Shown here: positions 44,069 through 57,446 of the stretch, piece after piece
Layout: each line of letters begins with the position of its first letter
How positions within the stretch are numbered: the stretch's first letter is position 1
Assembly: GCA_947652605.1 (NCBI GenBank)
Contig: OX393578.1
Coordinates: 39,871,470 to 39,935,469, forward strand
Source of the DNA: Elmis aenea
Taxonomy: Eukaryota; Arthropoda; Insecta; Coleoptera; Elmidae
DNA length: 64,000 nt
Direction: 5' to 3'
Program-made: the position numbers and the translations under genes
The notes under the pieces: generated by a model
The model's database searches: none
Told to the model about the DNA's origin: nothing
Seen by the model: only the letters and a program-made list of their open reading frames with translations

Positions 44069-44688
44069 CCCTCCCCTATCCGTGTGGCATTTTAGAACAC
44101 AAGTAATCGCGCGGAATTTAAGAGGCTCGTTACTCAAAGATAAAACCATTAATATTGCAAAAAAAGAGACAATTTTTTATATTAATATATTTATTTGACG
44201 TTAACCTTCGTTATTGACTGTTTTGAAAATATCTTAAAAGAAAGTAAAGGTTCTAAACAAATATAATTTTCGCATTTTATGCATGTATATTTCATCAACC
44301 GCTTCGCTTCAGTCAGGTGAATCTGATAATAAAGCATTTATTAGTTCTTTTAGTCCCTTTCATCCATAGGGTAAAAAAAAATCCCATCCATTTTACACGA
44401 TTTATTATTAATTTGTTAAAAAGTTTATATGATTAATTATACTTTGTACAAAGTTTGCTGCAACACTTTGAAAATCAATAGTACTCGCGCGGCGTCCAAA
44501 AGACTCACGTTAGGAAAAAAACAACTGGTTACTTAACCTACCCATCACTATAAAAGCTATAAATAGATTCACCAATGAAAAAACCTTTAGAAGATACATA
44601 AGTACGTGTACATACACTGGCTAAAAACGGAGTTGGGAAGTCTTTTATGAAACTAGAGTCTGATAGACGCCACGCGGGCAGCGGAGGG
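44069..44688. mobile_element. piggyBac-type MITE with TTAA duplication
   Basis: CCCTCCCCTATCCGTGTGGC at the left is inverted as GCCACGCGGGCAGCGGAGGG at the right. TTAA flanks both sides (44065-44068 and 44689-44692). A subterminal pair (AATCGCGCGGAATTTAAGAG and CTCGCGCGGCGTCCAAAAGA) lies inside. It is non-coding. It does not share termini with the piggyBac at 27904. Confidence 0.88.
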
Positions 44689-44981
44689 TTAAAGTGTGAA
44701 TGCAAAGATATTCCTTTAGGAATAAGGAATAAGAAATAGAAAAATATAAATTAGGTCAACATCAAGAATAACTGACTTTGGTATTAAAATTGCATCAACT
44801 TGGTTTGATTTTCTATTGAATCTACTTAGCGTGGCAAAATACCGTTTATGTTAGATAAACCAAAAAACAAAACAGATGTATTTACTGGGCGCATGCAAAA
44901 CAGCGCGCTGGTCCGTAAGAGAAATAAAATTATGTTTTTCGCATTATAACACTGTCATTATTAACATGGTAGCAGATTAGT

Positions 44982-45161
44982 CAGGTTCGGATTAACCAAT
45001 AGACAAAAAAGAAGTGTCTATGGCCCGTAGCTTAGAAGGCCGATTCGATCGCGGAAAAATTGTAAATAATAATAAACTCGAAAAGTTCCTAAACACCCTT
45101 TATAAATGGGGCCCGAACGCTAAACTTTGTCTAGGGCCAGCTAAAGACTTAATCCGACACT
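44982..45161. mobile_element. Small hAT-like MITE, GGATTAA ends
   Basis: CAGGTTCGGATTAACC at the left and AAGACTTAATCCGACAC at the right are inverted, with GGGCCCGAACG and CTAGGGCCAG inside. The ends resemble those of 62008-62936. No target duplication is evident. Confidence 0.5.
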
Positions 45162-46248
45162 AATATACTTAAAATAAGAGGAATGGTCAGATCTTGTGGG
45201 ACCGAATGAGGCCAGATAAATAGCTCCACAACACGCGAGTAATTTTAACCATTTTTATGAAATTAGGAGAAGTTCATTCGCAATTCTTTAATTTTAGCGC
45301 AGGAACTAAGACATCCCAGCCTAATAACTCCCTTACTGAAATAAAAAGTTTAAAAAACTACAGATCATTCAAACATGTTAAATGCACATGCAAAGCTAGT
45401 GTATGTCACGTGCGCGTCAAATTTAGAGCACACTCGCGACACTTGAATCAAATAACTTACACAACCTTCCTTCCTCACTTCGTCACTTTAAAAATAGAAA
45501 CATATTACAATGATATACTCGCAGATTTTCTTGTGAAAATGGTATTCAAAATGATATTTTAATAACAAATCCGTTTGTTTTTAGCGTAACAGTTTTACCT
45601 ACGACATCGCAAATGCTTAATGAACAGTCAAATTTGCAACTTACTATTGCTACTACTAGACTAGATACACAGTTTTTGTGAATCCAAATCAAGCGTTTAA
45701 AGTTTAAACACATACCTACGCAGCTTAAATATAGTCCAAAAAGTTTAAATTATATCGTTTAATTAAATGATTTATCATCTTTAGAAGTAGAAGGATGGTT
45801 AAATTTTCAAAAACGTATGTGTTTTGTGCTTAGTAAAAGTCTGTATCGAAAAAATTTGGCATTACTTTTTTATTGTTGAAATTGACAGCCAGTTTTTGGG
45901 AGTTTTATTTCTTATGAGTCTATTGGCCCTTTGTGCTACAAGTAAACAAACATTGTGGTGAATATAATGATTATCACATTAAAATGGTTGTGATTTGGAT
46001 GTTATTATCGGGGGTATATTTCAATTATTAATGAAGTTACAAAAAAAAGTAATAAACGCTATAACAAAAATAAAATATCTATTCCGCATATAATATGTAG
46101 ATAATCCAGAAATTATTTAATAGATATGTTTTCGTAACTCATTTACACGTCAGAGTATATTATTTCCAGAGCTTGAAGATGATTTAGGTTCTTACTACAA
46201 CCCAATGCTTTTTTAAGCAATAACTACCCCAAGAGGCAAAGCAATATG
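45162..46248. other. AT-rich DNA; weak terminal-exon candidate at 45586
   Basis: After the acceptor-like TCCGTTTGTTTTTAG (ending at about 45585) one frame stays open, VTVLPTTSQMLNEQSNLQLT to QFL and a stop near 45681. It is compatible with phase 2 from the exon at 37932. No donor or poly(A) signal confirms it. It could be an alternative last exon or chance. Confidence 0.2.
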
Positions 46249-47520
46249 CAGGGTGTCCCAAATTATATTTCTAGCATGGGGATCTAGCTAATTATAAGAG
46301 ATACAGGTTTGTTTAAATTATATGAATTACTCCTTAGTATGAGAGAAGCCACAATCAATTTTTAAAAGTACAAAATTCCTCGTGCTTCAGATGGTCTAGC
46401 AAAAAAATATGAAAATTTATTTTTTTTCTCATAACTTGTTTCGTCTTAATCGTTAGAACAATTTTATTTGTACTCTCTTAAAGTACTTTGTAACGGAGAA
46501 TGTAACTGTTATAATGTCAAATGATAGTTACTATTTGTGCGGTATCATTTATTAAAATTTTCTACTATTGTTGTGTAATTCGATAGTCTTTTTAGCAAAT
46601 TTGTTATCATATGATTATGGGCACATTTACAACAAATTAAAAATTTTATATGTTAGATTGCTACATTCTTTGCAATAGAAACTGTGTAAAATAGATCATT
46701 CTAATTAATTATTAATTTGTTTTGGATTTTTGGTTGATTTCTCGAAAAAAACCTATTCTTTTAAATTTATGTCTAAATTTCTGTAATTGCGCACCCTTCG
46801 TTGCCTTTTCTCGGGATATAGCTCTAAGTATATTCGCTCAGCTTCTACACAGTTTTTATGGTAAAGAATGTAGCATCTCAACATGTAAAATTTTTCGCTA
46901 TTTTTAAATGTAGCCATCATTATAACACACTACAAAGATTATCGAATTACACAACAATAATATGAAATTCTAATAAATGATTCCGCAGACAAATAGTAAC
47001 TGTCATTTGACACGTAATTAGTTGTTTTTTGCTTTTATTTTCATAGGTAGTTTGGTAAGTGATGGGTAAAATACGATTTGTTTTTCATTTTGTGACTTAT
47101 TTATAAAAATAGGTGAAGCAAGTAATATCTTATTTAAACGCGAAAAAAAAGCACATTTAGCTATTCCATAGCCAACTTCGCGACCCATAGAAAAAATGAA
47201 ATTGAGGTAATATCTCGAAAATGGTAGGTGTTAAAAAAATCTAAAATAACAGTTACATTCTTCATTAAAAAGTACCTTAAGAAAGTACAAATAAAATTGT
47301 TCTAACGATTAAGACAAAAAAGTTAGGAGAGAAAAAAGAAATTCGACATTTTCATATTTTTTTGCTATAACATCTGAAGTACGAGGAATTTTGTACTTTG
47401 AAAAATTGATTGTGGCTCCTCTCATACTAGAGAATGATTAAACTAATTTCTTTCAACAAACCTGTATCTCTTGTAATAAGCGAGATCCCCATGCTGAAAA
47501 TGTAATCAGGGACACCCTGT
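46249..47520. mobile_element. ACAGGGTG fold-back with a one-arm insertion
   Basis: It begins CAGGGTGTCCCAAATTATAT and ends TAATCAGGGACACCCTGT. The arms pair through CTTCAGATG, CGATTAAGAC and GTAACTGT-type blocks and through TTGTTGTGTAATTCGATA with TATCGAATTACACAACAA-type ends. The right arm has about 230 bp (47012-47245) with no partner in the left arm. No coding region. Confidence 0.82.
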
Positions 47521-48763
47521 ATAACGTAAGATCCCAGAAAATGTAAATAACCATATTAACTGCTCAAACTATATGAAAGCTTATTTAATTTATTGGCTTC
47601 CTAATAAAATAAACATACAATATTTTAATAATATGTATAAATTATGAATTTTTTTAATGAAAACCAACGTTAATTTGACCGATGTTTTTTTATTAATTCT
47701 TAAACTTTTGATAGTAAGCAATGGGCTCCTTAATTTGTAAGATAAAGGGGAAAACTCATTAATATTCGCCGATATTCAAGCAGAAATCTACAAAGTTATT
47801 CCGCTTCATCCGTTAGATTGAAATATTAATATACTCGTGTAGAGTACAACTTGTTTATTATTCATAACCTGAGAATATTTAAGATGTTCTTTCTATTGCA
47901 ATTGTGCAACTTCACCTTTCATTCCATTTTCTATCTGTATTTTCATATATTTTCCATTTTGCTCAGAATTAAGTAGTCTTTGCAGGGCACAATCTGTTGA
48001 AATTTATGATATCATTTTGACGAAAATATGTTCTGAAACTTATAAGAGATCGCCGCTTCGAGTTAGACCGTTGCGAATTGTTCTCGAAAACGTTGAAAAA
48101 TAGAGAGATCGCAGCATTTCTCTTGATATTTACTATTTGCTCTGTGGTAGTAAACACTGTCGCAAAAAGCTGGCTTGGATGAAAGACAAATGGCAAACTT
48201 TTTGTGATTTTCGTAATATGTTTCCATTAAATGTCTTTCTTATTAAACGCAGCGATCAAAATCTATCAACGTTGTTAAGCTTTATATACATTATTCAACA
48301 ATAAAACTTTTGTATGAAAAACCTTTAAAAACACAACTAGATTAATATTTTTACCTGTCATAACATATACGCATCATACCAAAATTTCTGTATATTGTAA
48401 GCTTTATAGCATGGGGCTTTGGAGTTAATTATGAAACGATGAGTTAATATCAAACATACTCAGTGATTTAAGGGAAATGATAAGTGACATAATTTTGGAA
48501 GTGTTTTATTTCTGTAATGTATTGGTCACATTATTTCAGGGACGACACTAGTAATATGCATATCGTTTTATATAAAGCTTATTTAGATTAATGTCAATCT
48601 CTAATAGAATCGAGCAGATCTGACTGTTTGCTTAGATTGCATGTTGGTTAGTTAGGACGATTCCTTCTTCCTTCACATAAGTGAACTGATAACTTTTTTA
48701 CGCAAGATATTCCGCAATGCTGTGTCCATACTAGCGAACTAGCCCGCCTGTTGTTTACCAGTA
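47521..48763. other. AT-rich stretch, nothing recognised
   Basis: No feature seen. A 75-codon minus-strand frame at 47969-48196 has no recognisable content. Confidence 0.45.
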
Positions 48764-48771
48764 GGCTTAAT

Positions 48772-49017
48772 CAGTGGCGGACTAGGGGGGGTGCCGGTCC
48801 GCCCCGTGTACTAGCAAGGAGTGTCACAGGATTGCCACACGTCCCGGATTTTGCAGGACTGTTCCGCATTTTCCCTACGTGGAATGAGCTTTTTTTAGTT
48901 GGTCGCGCTATCCCGCGACAAAAATGCTTTTTATTTATTCGCCAAAAAAAAATTCAAGGGGTACCTGCCTTGAGAGGGTGTCCGCCCCGGGTGCCAACCT
49001 CTCTTAGTCCGCCAATG
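48772..49017. mobile_element. 246-bp hAT MITE
   Basis: CAGTGGCGGACTAGGGGGGG at the left and CCTCTCTTAGTCCGCCAATG at the right. The flanks GGCTTAAT (48764) and GGCTTAGT (49018) match at 7 of 8 bases. The ends are GC-rich (GGTCCGCCCC, GTCCGCCCCGG). The 108-codon frame across it is spurious. Confidence 0.88.
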
Positions 49018-49025
49018 GGCTTAGT

Positions 49026-52000
49026 AGAGGTGCCGACGGAATTAACTGCACAAGACGGCCCACTGCCTGGCTTTTGAAATTTTTATCGAAAAATTATTAT
49101 CATGTATAAATATAAATAATTTAATAATTATAAGCTTTCTACAATTTCACTGTGTAAAAGTTATTTTTAAAATTCCGTAAAATCCATATCTACTTAACCA
49201 GGGCCCAGGGCTGCATGTATGTACTATCTGGGGTGCGGCAAGCTTCTCCTGGGTGTGTGAGACTTAGTTTTGCACATCGGGTTCTCTACTAGATGCGCAG
49301 AACTGCAAGTGACTACTGTACTATTATGCTTGTTGCAGATCTGCAGTTTTACTGGGGGTGCGAGAACACGTTTTGAAAATTACACAGTTCAAAAAAATCT
49401 CAGACAGGGCCTGGCAATATCTCTGCCAATTAACAGTGAAATATTAAAACAATAAAAAACAGAGTCGATAAAACCATAACTTACCTATTGAAAAAAAAGG
49501 ATAAATAAGAAGTGTGCCGATAGGGCATTACATTTAAAAAAAAATGTCTCAAATGTTCTGGGCCTATATCACTTAGTATTTCGCTCCTAGTTTTTAATTT
49601 ATTACATTTTCTTTACATTTAATTATTTTATATTCATCTTCAATGTATTTTGATTTTGTTGTAATTAAATACCTACATCTCAAACAAGCTACGCCTAAAA
49701 ATACAAACATAATTGAGAAAGATATCCATTATCTAGTGCAGTTGATTGCAAAAAAGAGTTACATTAAATTCGCAATAAAAACAATTAACGTAATTCCAGA
49801 ATTACCTTTAGCAAACAGCAATCTTTCTAAGCAACTTATTTTAAACTCTAAATATTACTACTATTTAAATTAAACAAATGCACAGTGATACTAAAGTAAT
49901 ACCAACCAAGATTATCAAATATGTCAAGAAATGGTTTTCAACTTAGCTGTACCATAATTTTAGCAACGCCTTTATGTCTATAGTCAACTCAAACACTTTT
50001 AGCGTTTTTGTTATAAATTTAAGCATATTTATTTTCATTGCCTACAGATTTTAGTCTTGTTTTAATTTTCTTTGGGTCACAGGTCAAGTAATTTGCTTTG
50101 CCCTACTTGAAATTTATCAGTGCGTCAGTATTGTTCAAACTCAGCGAAATTCAAACAAGTTTTAAAGTTAATTCTTTTGCAATAAAGCGAATAGTAGTAC
50201 CTACATTGCTGTAGTATTCGAACCGATTGTATATGACACTCGGGAAATTTTGATCTTAGAATGTCGGTTGATGTATTGCATACATCAGAAGAGGCCAAAA
50301 CTATTCAGATAACACAACGCGACACCCGTAGTTAGTTTCGATTGTATTTTATTACCTAAATCAATTGATTTAATTTTAATTTTATGGCTACCCTAATTTA
50401 GGGACAAATTTTTATGCAGGAGAAGTTTAATTTTTAACAAATGCAACTTCACACTAGTTTTCCTAAACTTAGTAATCTTTATTTTAGTCGTTTAATGAAG
50501 CTATTATAGCTTGATTTCAAGCAATTTTAATTCAATTAACTTGACAAATACAAAATACTGACACACAGCATAATAGGGCTTTCTCATCATAAATAAGATT
50601 TGAGAAGTAGTGCGGTAATTTTTTATTATTGTGTAATATGTAGGTAGTTGTAGTTATATTCTAATTATTACCTTCACAAGGAGTTTGCATTAAATTTAAG
50701 CATTAAATAAAAACCTTACACTTAATTTCTATAATTCTATAATTTCAACTTTAAAATTTTTATTTATACTGTCAAAATTTCAATTTTAAGAAAAATTCCA
50801 TGTGCTCATCAAAATAAATTTATACGAATTTCAATCAAGTACCAAGTAACTTCAATGTAAAATTTTATCTTCGAAAACTTTAATGTTTATTATAATACTG
50901 CTTCCAATTATCCTCGCTCATCGGTGAGTATCTTTTTTATTAAAAAAGTGCCTGTATTTAGGATTCTAGGGACATTATTTAACTCAAGTGTAATTTTTAG
51001 CTACCGATGAAGGGTCAAATATAGACTCGAAATATTTAGCAGATGTAAAGAGTTTTCTTTATAAACCCAATGACCACCTTCCCGTTACTTTCTTCAAACT
51101 ACTTTATAGTCGTAATTTCTGGTTCATTCTTACACTTAATGTTTGTAACTGACATAAACAGCAAATTAAAACACAAAAAAATAATTTTAACGACAAAGCT
51201 TATTTTACGGTAGTAAAACTCGAATATTTATCGATGGTAATGGTTAATTTAAGCAACCCACGGGAGATTTTTATACCCTTGAAAGAAAGCCAACGTTTTC
51301 GGTGCGTAATGAAATATTAATTTCACCAATGTTCACGATAGGGTGCAAATATAACGCGGAGGGATTAGAGATAATTATAATGCCACACAAAATGTTTGCT
51401 TAAGTTTATGGTCGATTTAATCTGCAAAATAAAAGAATAAATTGGTGGTCTGGAAATTCTGCTTTATCTTAGAATTAAACTTCTGGTGTTATTTAGTGAA
51501 TAACCTACAAGCTTCCTAGATCTGTGTATTCAAGAACATGGATATGTCTATAGTAACAATCACACATGACACATGTCTAAAACAATTTATAATTTAATAT
51601 TTCTTTCAATAGAAAAACATCTAATTAAAAATCATTTAAACAAATTTTCAATCCGCACAAATTACTATTGTTTGCCTATCGGTGCATCGCTAGAGGCAAA
51701 TTGGCCGATTGCCAATTAATCGGCTGTTTATTATATACGTACTAGATTATATGATTAATGCACTCATAATTTGTTTTATTGTGACTCAATTTTACTTTCA
51801 TTTAATTGATACAAAATATAAATTAAATTCACATTTTAATAAATTACTTGAAACTTGAAATGCTAGTTCACATGAAGATTCGTTCTTGGGTTTTCCATCT
51901 ATTACAACGATAATGTTTTGCTTTAACACAAATCCAATAAAATTTACACATTTGAAGTCACGTGATGAGTTTACACAAACCAGATTAAAATTACACATAT

Positions 52001-52489
52001 GATAACCCAAAGTTAATCATCACTTTTGTCTCATGATCGGAAAGTAAGAAGATTGTCAGTTTGACACAATAAATACTATATTAATTTCCAAATATTATAC
52101 GTCGAATCACTTTCGTGCATTGACGATTTATTATACTTTTGTTCCTCGAACGTGTTGTTTTAAGGTTAGTTTTACAGCCGGGCTGTTACCAAAAAACACG
52201 TTCTCGTGGCAACAAAACAAAATTATTGCAAAATTAATTAAGTTATTATAACTGATAAAATGTTGCACGTAGTCCGTTTTTAAAACGAAAGTGTACCTGA
52301 ATTTCTTACACTATCCTGGCTGTATTTGTAATAACAAAAAAACAAAGTCTAAATTCAACAAAAGTTAAAGAGTTTGTCGAGTTTACAATAAGAAAGTATT
52401 GCTTACGGCCCATTTTTCGCTACACCAATAATTTAATACTAAATTTTAAACTAATTCAGTTTGTTTTTGTCTTTATAGTCAGTGTTTTC
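49026..52489. other. AT-rich DNA, largely featureless
   Basis: 49195-49385 is GC-richer (CCAGGGCCCAGGGCTGC, GGGGTGCGG) and may be an eroded element. A 76-codon plus-strand frame at 49643-49873 (KNTNIIEKDIHYLVQLIAKK) is hydrophilic but has no support. 52110-52230 shares CTCGAACGTGTTG and CACGTTCTCGTGGCAACAAA with 60680-60770, a dispersed repeat. 51660-51720 contains GCCGATTGCCAATTAATCGGC, a short imperfect palindrome. Confidence 0.4.
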
Positions 52490-53240
52490 CAAACTATCAA
52501 TATCCGTGTACGCCTTCTGAGAGATATTGAGTTCACTGACGTAACAACCCACATTTCACAAATACAGTTAGGGAGATTTAAAAGGTTTATTATAACAAAG
52601 TCGTTATTGGTAGAAATATAATATTATTCGTAAAAAAATAAATGCAAAAGTAAGTTATAACGATTTTAATAATCAAAAAGAACTTTTTTATACCACCACT
52701 ATTGTAAATTACTATTACTGTACTGCATGCATTCATAGTGGGTGGGTCCTTACGCACGGTAAGCAAAACGCACAGTTTTTTAAGAAATGATCAAAGTAGG
52801 CTCACGCCAAACCCATCCTGCATCTATAATAATGAGTCTCCTCCTTACGCCTGGTAAGCAGAAAGCACACTTGTCTAGAAATTTCAAAGTAGTACGTCAA
52901 ACTTAACATTTAACAGCGTACGTACAAGTGTGTTTACTGTTAGCCAAAAAACCGGTAAAATCGTATGTATTATGTGATCGTAAAAAAAGTATGCTACATA
53001 ACACGAGTTGTAAAGCAATTGCGCACTTGTGCGCTACGCGGCTCCGTGTGCAAGTTTTCCACTCGTGCGTAATATGCTTCTTACAACTTTTCTTATGTAA
53101 TATACTATTACATAATAGAAATATTGTGTGTATGTACAAAAATAAAGTAACAAGTCTTTACAAATAATTAAAATAACCAGTAAGCAACTGCGTATCCCTT
53201 AAAATCCTTTTGCGTACCGTGTCATACTTTGGGAACACTG
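52490..53240. mobile_element. Possible hAT element, CAGTGTTTTCC ends
   Basis: CAGTGTTTTCCAAACTATC at the left and CATACTTTGGGAACACTG at the right look like hAT termini, but the 8-bp flanks do not match. Inside are two related blocks (CCTTACGCACGGTAAGC and CCTTACGCCTGGTAAGC, about 105 bp apart) and the repeat shared with 10638-10760. Confidence 0.5.
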
Positions 53241-54980
53241 GTATAGGTTAGTGACCTGATTCTTCTCATTGTTTAAAACTTGTCCCAAAATTCCCTTTTC
53301 CCACAAGGATGAACCTCTGGCTATTGTAATCCGTTTGTTGTTTGATGCTAATGAATTCTAGTTGACCAACTTGTTCCTTAAGTCTAAAATGATATTTTTA
53401 TCTAGTTCTAGTCTCTTATCTCTTATGCTTTAGTTGCGAACATGATTATTTTTTATTTGACAACGTTTCGAAAAAGATATTTTATAGATACTGAAAACGG
53501 TTACATAGTTTTATCATCCAAGAATACATTACACGTGATAAAATTACCCAGCAAAAATAATCATACGAAATAAATTTCATAAAAAAAATTAAACGCATTT
53601 GAAATATCACACTAAAGTAATATTAATCTTCTTTTTTAGGTTGAAGTTTTTTATTTTTATGGTTAAATTTAATGCCACTATTTTTTGTAACAACATGTAA
53701 GGTGAAAAGCAATTTGAAAATAAAAAAAAGTTTAAAAATTTGATGTGACATCCAAATACGAATGTATTTTAATTGTATTACAGGTAACTTTTATAAAATA
53801 TTGAATGATATTGAAAGATAGCATAAACTAAACGAACTTAATTAGGAGGTCTAGTTACTTCGTAATTTCACTTATTTAGGTGCTGATAACCAAAAGTTTA
53901 GGCATATTATGTAATTAGGTGACAATATTTATGGATTTTTTTCCAAAGTTTATTAGAGCTATATTAAAAATGCTCTCATTACAGGTTTATTTGCATTGAA
54001 AATAAGCTCCTTCCTTTATATTTTTAGAAAAATCACATGTCACGATTCTGGTACTACTACTAATCTCATAGGACGTTTTTCGAAATTCGCATAGCTTCAT
54101 TTCTACAAAATCCTGACTTTAATACACCTCCCCATAATAAAAGTAACATGAATGAAATATATATTAGTACATATATCTCTATATTACAACAGCGTTTTCA
54201 AACTGTCATGTATCACACACAAATAACTCGCCTTCTACTATAATATAACGAATTTTCGTTCGACGTATATTTTTCATTACATATTCCCAGAATTTATTAG
54301 TCTGTTGGCGGTCGTCGTTTACTTGTTTTTAACCTTTGGTGCTGTTACCTATACCACTACCATTGGTAGGGCAGAAGTTTAGGGCAATGAGTGTTGGACG
54401 CAGGGACCCGGAGCGAATCCAGAGCGTCTTCAACGATAATGAGAGCAGTGTCGCGTAGCAACGGCCGCATATCCAGCATTCCGTGCGAGACCCGCTTCCA
54501 ATTATTATATTCCATGTTTATTTCGAGGTATAAAACTCATCTCAAATGGACGGATATTGTAGTCTAGGAATACGAGGAAAGCTAGCCTCGATACCGGACT
54601 TGAATTAGAATAGGCAAAAGTTATGCGCGCTTTACAACAGTCGAGAACTTTTCTCTCGAAAAATATGTCACAATATACAGCTTCATTTTGTTAAAGTAGA
54701 AATTACAGCTAAATTAACATTTTTTTGTAACCAGGTCTCTTAAAATTTATTAAATACAAAACTGTAATATTAACGATTACCAGACTAGGACCAGAAACGA
54801 TTTTAGACTACCGAAATTAATGAAATTAATTCACAGAACGTCTTATACTACAAAGGGTTCAAGATTTTTAATGAATTAGGTACCTGTGTAAATGAAACAA
54901 ACAACATCTAAATATTTTTTTTTTAAATTATGCATAAAATATATTAAAAATAATGTTACAATACAATAGGTTAACCGAAT
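53241..54980. other. AT-rich DNA with a GC-richer patch at 54330-54620
   Basis: Near 53782, TATTACAG|GTAACT is a second possible recursive splice site. The patch 54385-54530 has one frame open for about 45 codons (SRSNGRISSIPCETRFQLLY) ending at a donor-like TTTCGAG|GTATAA, but the acceptor is weak. It could be an exon or regulatory DNA. Confidence 0.3.
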
Positions 54981-55570
54981 ACAGGGTGTTTCATAAATAT
55001 TGCGAAAAAAATCAGATGGTGATTCCTTATCGAAAGTTAAGGGGGGTCTTTCATAAAAAATGTTTTCCTTAGACGTCTCCTTTTTGAGTTACACCCCCCT
55101 AAAGGAGAGCGTAAAATTAAGTTTTTATTTTATTTCTCAAATTTGAATAAATGTAGGAGAATGATATTTGATAAATGTTTTATACTTATTAAAAGGTTTC
55201 CCGTAGTAATATTGTCAATCATCTCCCACTTTCACAGGGGTCTGAAAAGTGCAACCCCTGTTGGTTTTTTAATCAGAAGTTTTTGGTGGGTTAAAATTTT
55301 GCAATTAAATTTTTTTTTAAAGCTTTGTTTATTTAGATTTTTTCAAATTCCTTAACTTTTCTCGTAAAACGTACAGTTTTTGAGTAAAAAATAATATAAG
55401 TGTACATGCACCATTAAATATTCCAATATAAAACGATTCATTTTGGTGGTTGCTATGGTTTGTTTATGTTCATATTGGGTAGAGTTGACGGGCGTTTTAT
55501 CGTTGTCGCCGCGTAAACATAAAATGAATAAAATTGTAAATGGAACCAGCATCATCTTTTGTATTTTAAA
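54981..55570. mobile_element. Single arm of the 57447 fold-back family
   Basis: ACAGGGTGTTTCATAAATAT onward matches the left arm of 57447-58505 (GGTGATTCCTTATCGAAA, then GTTTTATACTTATTAAA-GG, TCACAGGGG-CTGAAAAGTGC). The match ends near 55560 just past GACGGGCGTTTTATCG, at the point where the full copy folds back. Confidence 0.82.
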
Positions 55571-56099
55571 CGGCTCCACATTTTCGTCGAAATGACAAAA
55601 GAAATTTAAACTTGCTCAATTAACTGAAAGCTATAGAATCTACTTCGTACCAAATTTACAAAACACCTAAGTATACCAATAGTGTATAGTGATTCACCCT
55701 AATCATTAACAACCATGACCCTCTTTGCAAATTTCTATCCATCTTCCTAGATTTTAAGACTATAATTTTACATTTAAGTAGTTTTAGATTAAAGAAATTC
55801 AAAATATTAGAATACATACGATCTCTTATTAAGTCACAAAAATTTTGAGTAAGCTGTGAGACCACCATGCACCGACTACTATTATTACACTAAAACATAT
55901 CACACACTTTTAGAATTAAATGTGACCCGTCCCAAAATGAATGTTACATTTATCAACAGATTTGCAAAATCTGCGATGGAAAAAAATAAAAACTTGAATA
56001 TAGTTATCATAAATTATAAAACATTTTGTGCTTATACTTCTCCACTTTTCCCATGCGTAGGTATAAAGAAAGTATTCTTTTTCTTCTTAATCGGATTGA
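55571..56099. other. AT-rich stretch, nothing recognised
   Basis: Open frames here have no recognisable content. Confidence 0.45.
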
Positions 56100-57250
56100 G
56101 GTATGTTTGCCTATTTCTTGATTATGTTTCTTCATCTCTATCTATCATTGGCTAATTGTGGCACATCTCTCCAGCTGACTCTTTTTTCTTCTAGTCTATG
56201 TGTCACTACGTTTTTTATTTTGTTCTTGGTCTTCTTCTACTTCTTTTTCTCCCAAACTTCATTTTTAATCCCGTTTTTGCCCACCTGATTTTATACATGC
56301 GTAGTGGATGTCCCAGCCATCTTGATTGGTTTTTTCCATTTATTTTTCTTTATGCCCCTCACTCCTAGGCTTTTTCTGTTTCTATTGTTGCTAATCTTGC
56401 CTTTTTCTTCTTCTTTTCCTAAGCGCCTTTTGCCTTACGGCGTCGGCTTTGGATGGTTCTCCACCCATATCTTCCATTTCTTCCTGTCTGCCGTCATCGC
56501 CCTCATTTACCCAACTGTTCTCCCTCGTTCGCGGGCTAATTGTTCTATTCTGTTTTCCATGTTAGTTGTTGGCCTTCCTGTCCGCCTTTTCCCGTGCCTC
56601 CTCGATTCCGTTACATTCTTTGTCGGTGCATTAAGCGGAATCCTTTGTACGTGCCCAAACTATTTCAGTTGTTTTTCTTCTACACTTTGGGTTGCAGTTT
56701 TTTGCCTTAGGTTCTTCTTCACTTTTGCACTTGTCTCTTCTAGTTATTCCTGCTACCTTTTTTAAAATTTCATTTCAGCTGCTGTTAGTCTCTTCTCGTG
56801 TTTAGTTGTTAGGGGCCATGTCTCGCTACCATACAACATAGTTACCAATTCGTTAAAATCCTTTTATTCTTCTTAAAAATCTCATCTTCTGCGTTTGTAT
56901 CCTTTGGTTTTGCTTTCTTGCTAGTGCCCAAGTTTCTGAGTCATAAGTAAGAGTTAGTTCATACACTACATTAAATACTCGCGTCTTAGTTTCTTTTGAG
57001 ATCTCTTTCTTACTTATCAAGCATTTGTTAGTGGCGTGATAAAATTTCATCGCTGTGGCTGTTCTGTTATTCAGCTCGTTTTCCAATTTACCATTCTCTG
57101 CAACTGTCGTTCCTAAATATTTAAAATTCGATACCTGCTCTATCCGTTTTTGGTCTAGTATAATTATTTCTTATAACCATAGTCTTTGTCTTTTTTATAT
57201 TGACGCTCATATCGTATCTTCTTAATGTATTTACCCATAACCCTGGTTTC
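56100..57250 (-). pseudogene. LINE (RTE/CR1-like) ORF2 C-terminal remnant
   Basis: On the minus strand, about 57210-57110 reads NTLRRYDMSVNIKKTKTMVI, then after a frameshift VSNFKYLGTTVAENGKLENE. A 77-codon frame (57086-56853) follows: FYHATNKCLISKKEISKETK, TRVFNVVYELTLTYDSETWA and RIQTQKMRFLRRIKGF. The order K-TK-M, FKYLG, KEIS-KTK-RV, LTY-SETW and R-Q---M-FLRRI is the connection region and C-terminus of non-LTR reverse transcriptases. The purine-rich continuation to about 56100 has KVAGITRRDK-like and EDMGGE-like segments with many stops. The RT active site is absent. The 153-codon hydrophobic plus-strand frame at 56304 is its antisense. Confidence 0.72.
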
Positions 57251-57446
57251 AGTAGAAAATTGTCTGGTTATTGGTTATTATAGCTGTTAAATGCCTATTC
57301 GAATACGCAAAATACTCTTTAAAAAAAAACTGAAATCCAAGGTCATTACATCAACAATATAACAACTTAAATATAAATCAACTAATTTTGAAATGTACAA
57401 GCTAACACACCCAAGCATATTACTAAACTGAAACAAAGGGCAATAT

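Noticed and set aside
48751..49077. 108-codon plus-strand frame rich in Gly, Pro and Arg
   Set aside because: It coincides with the GC-rich hAT MITE, which is bounded by a target duplication.
56304..56765. 153-codon hydrophobic plus-strand frame, the longest plus-strand frame in the window
   Set aside because: It is antisense to the decayed LINE ORF2 on the minus strand; its Phe/Leu/Ser-rich content comes from the purine-rich coding strand opposite.
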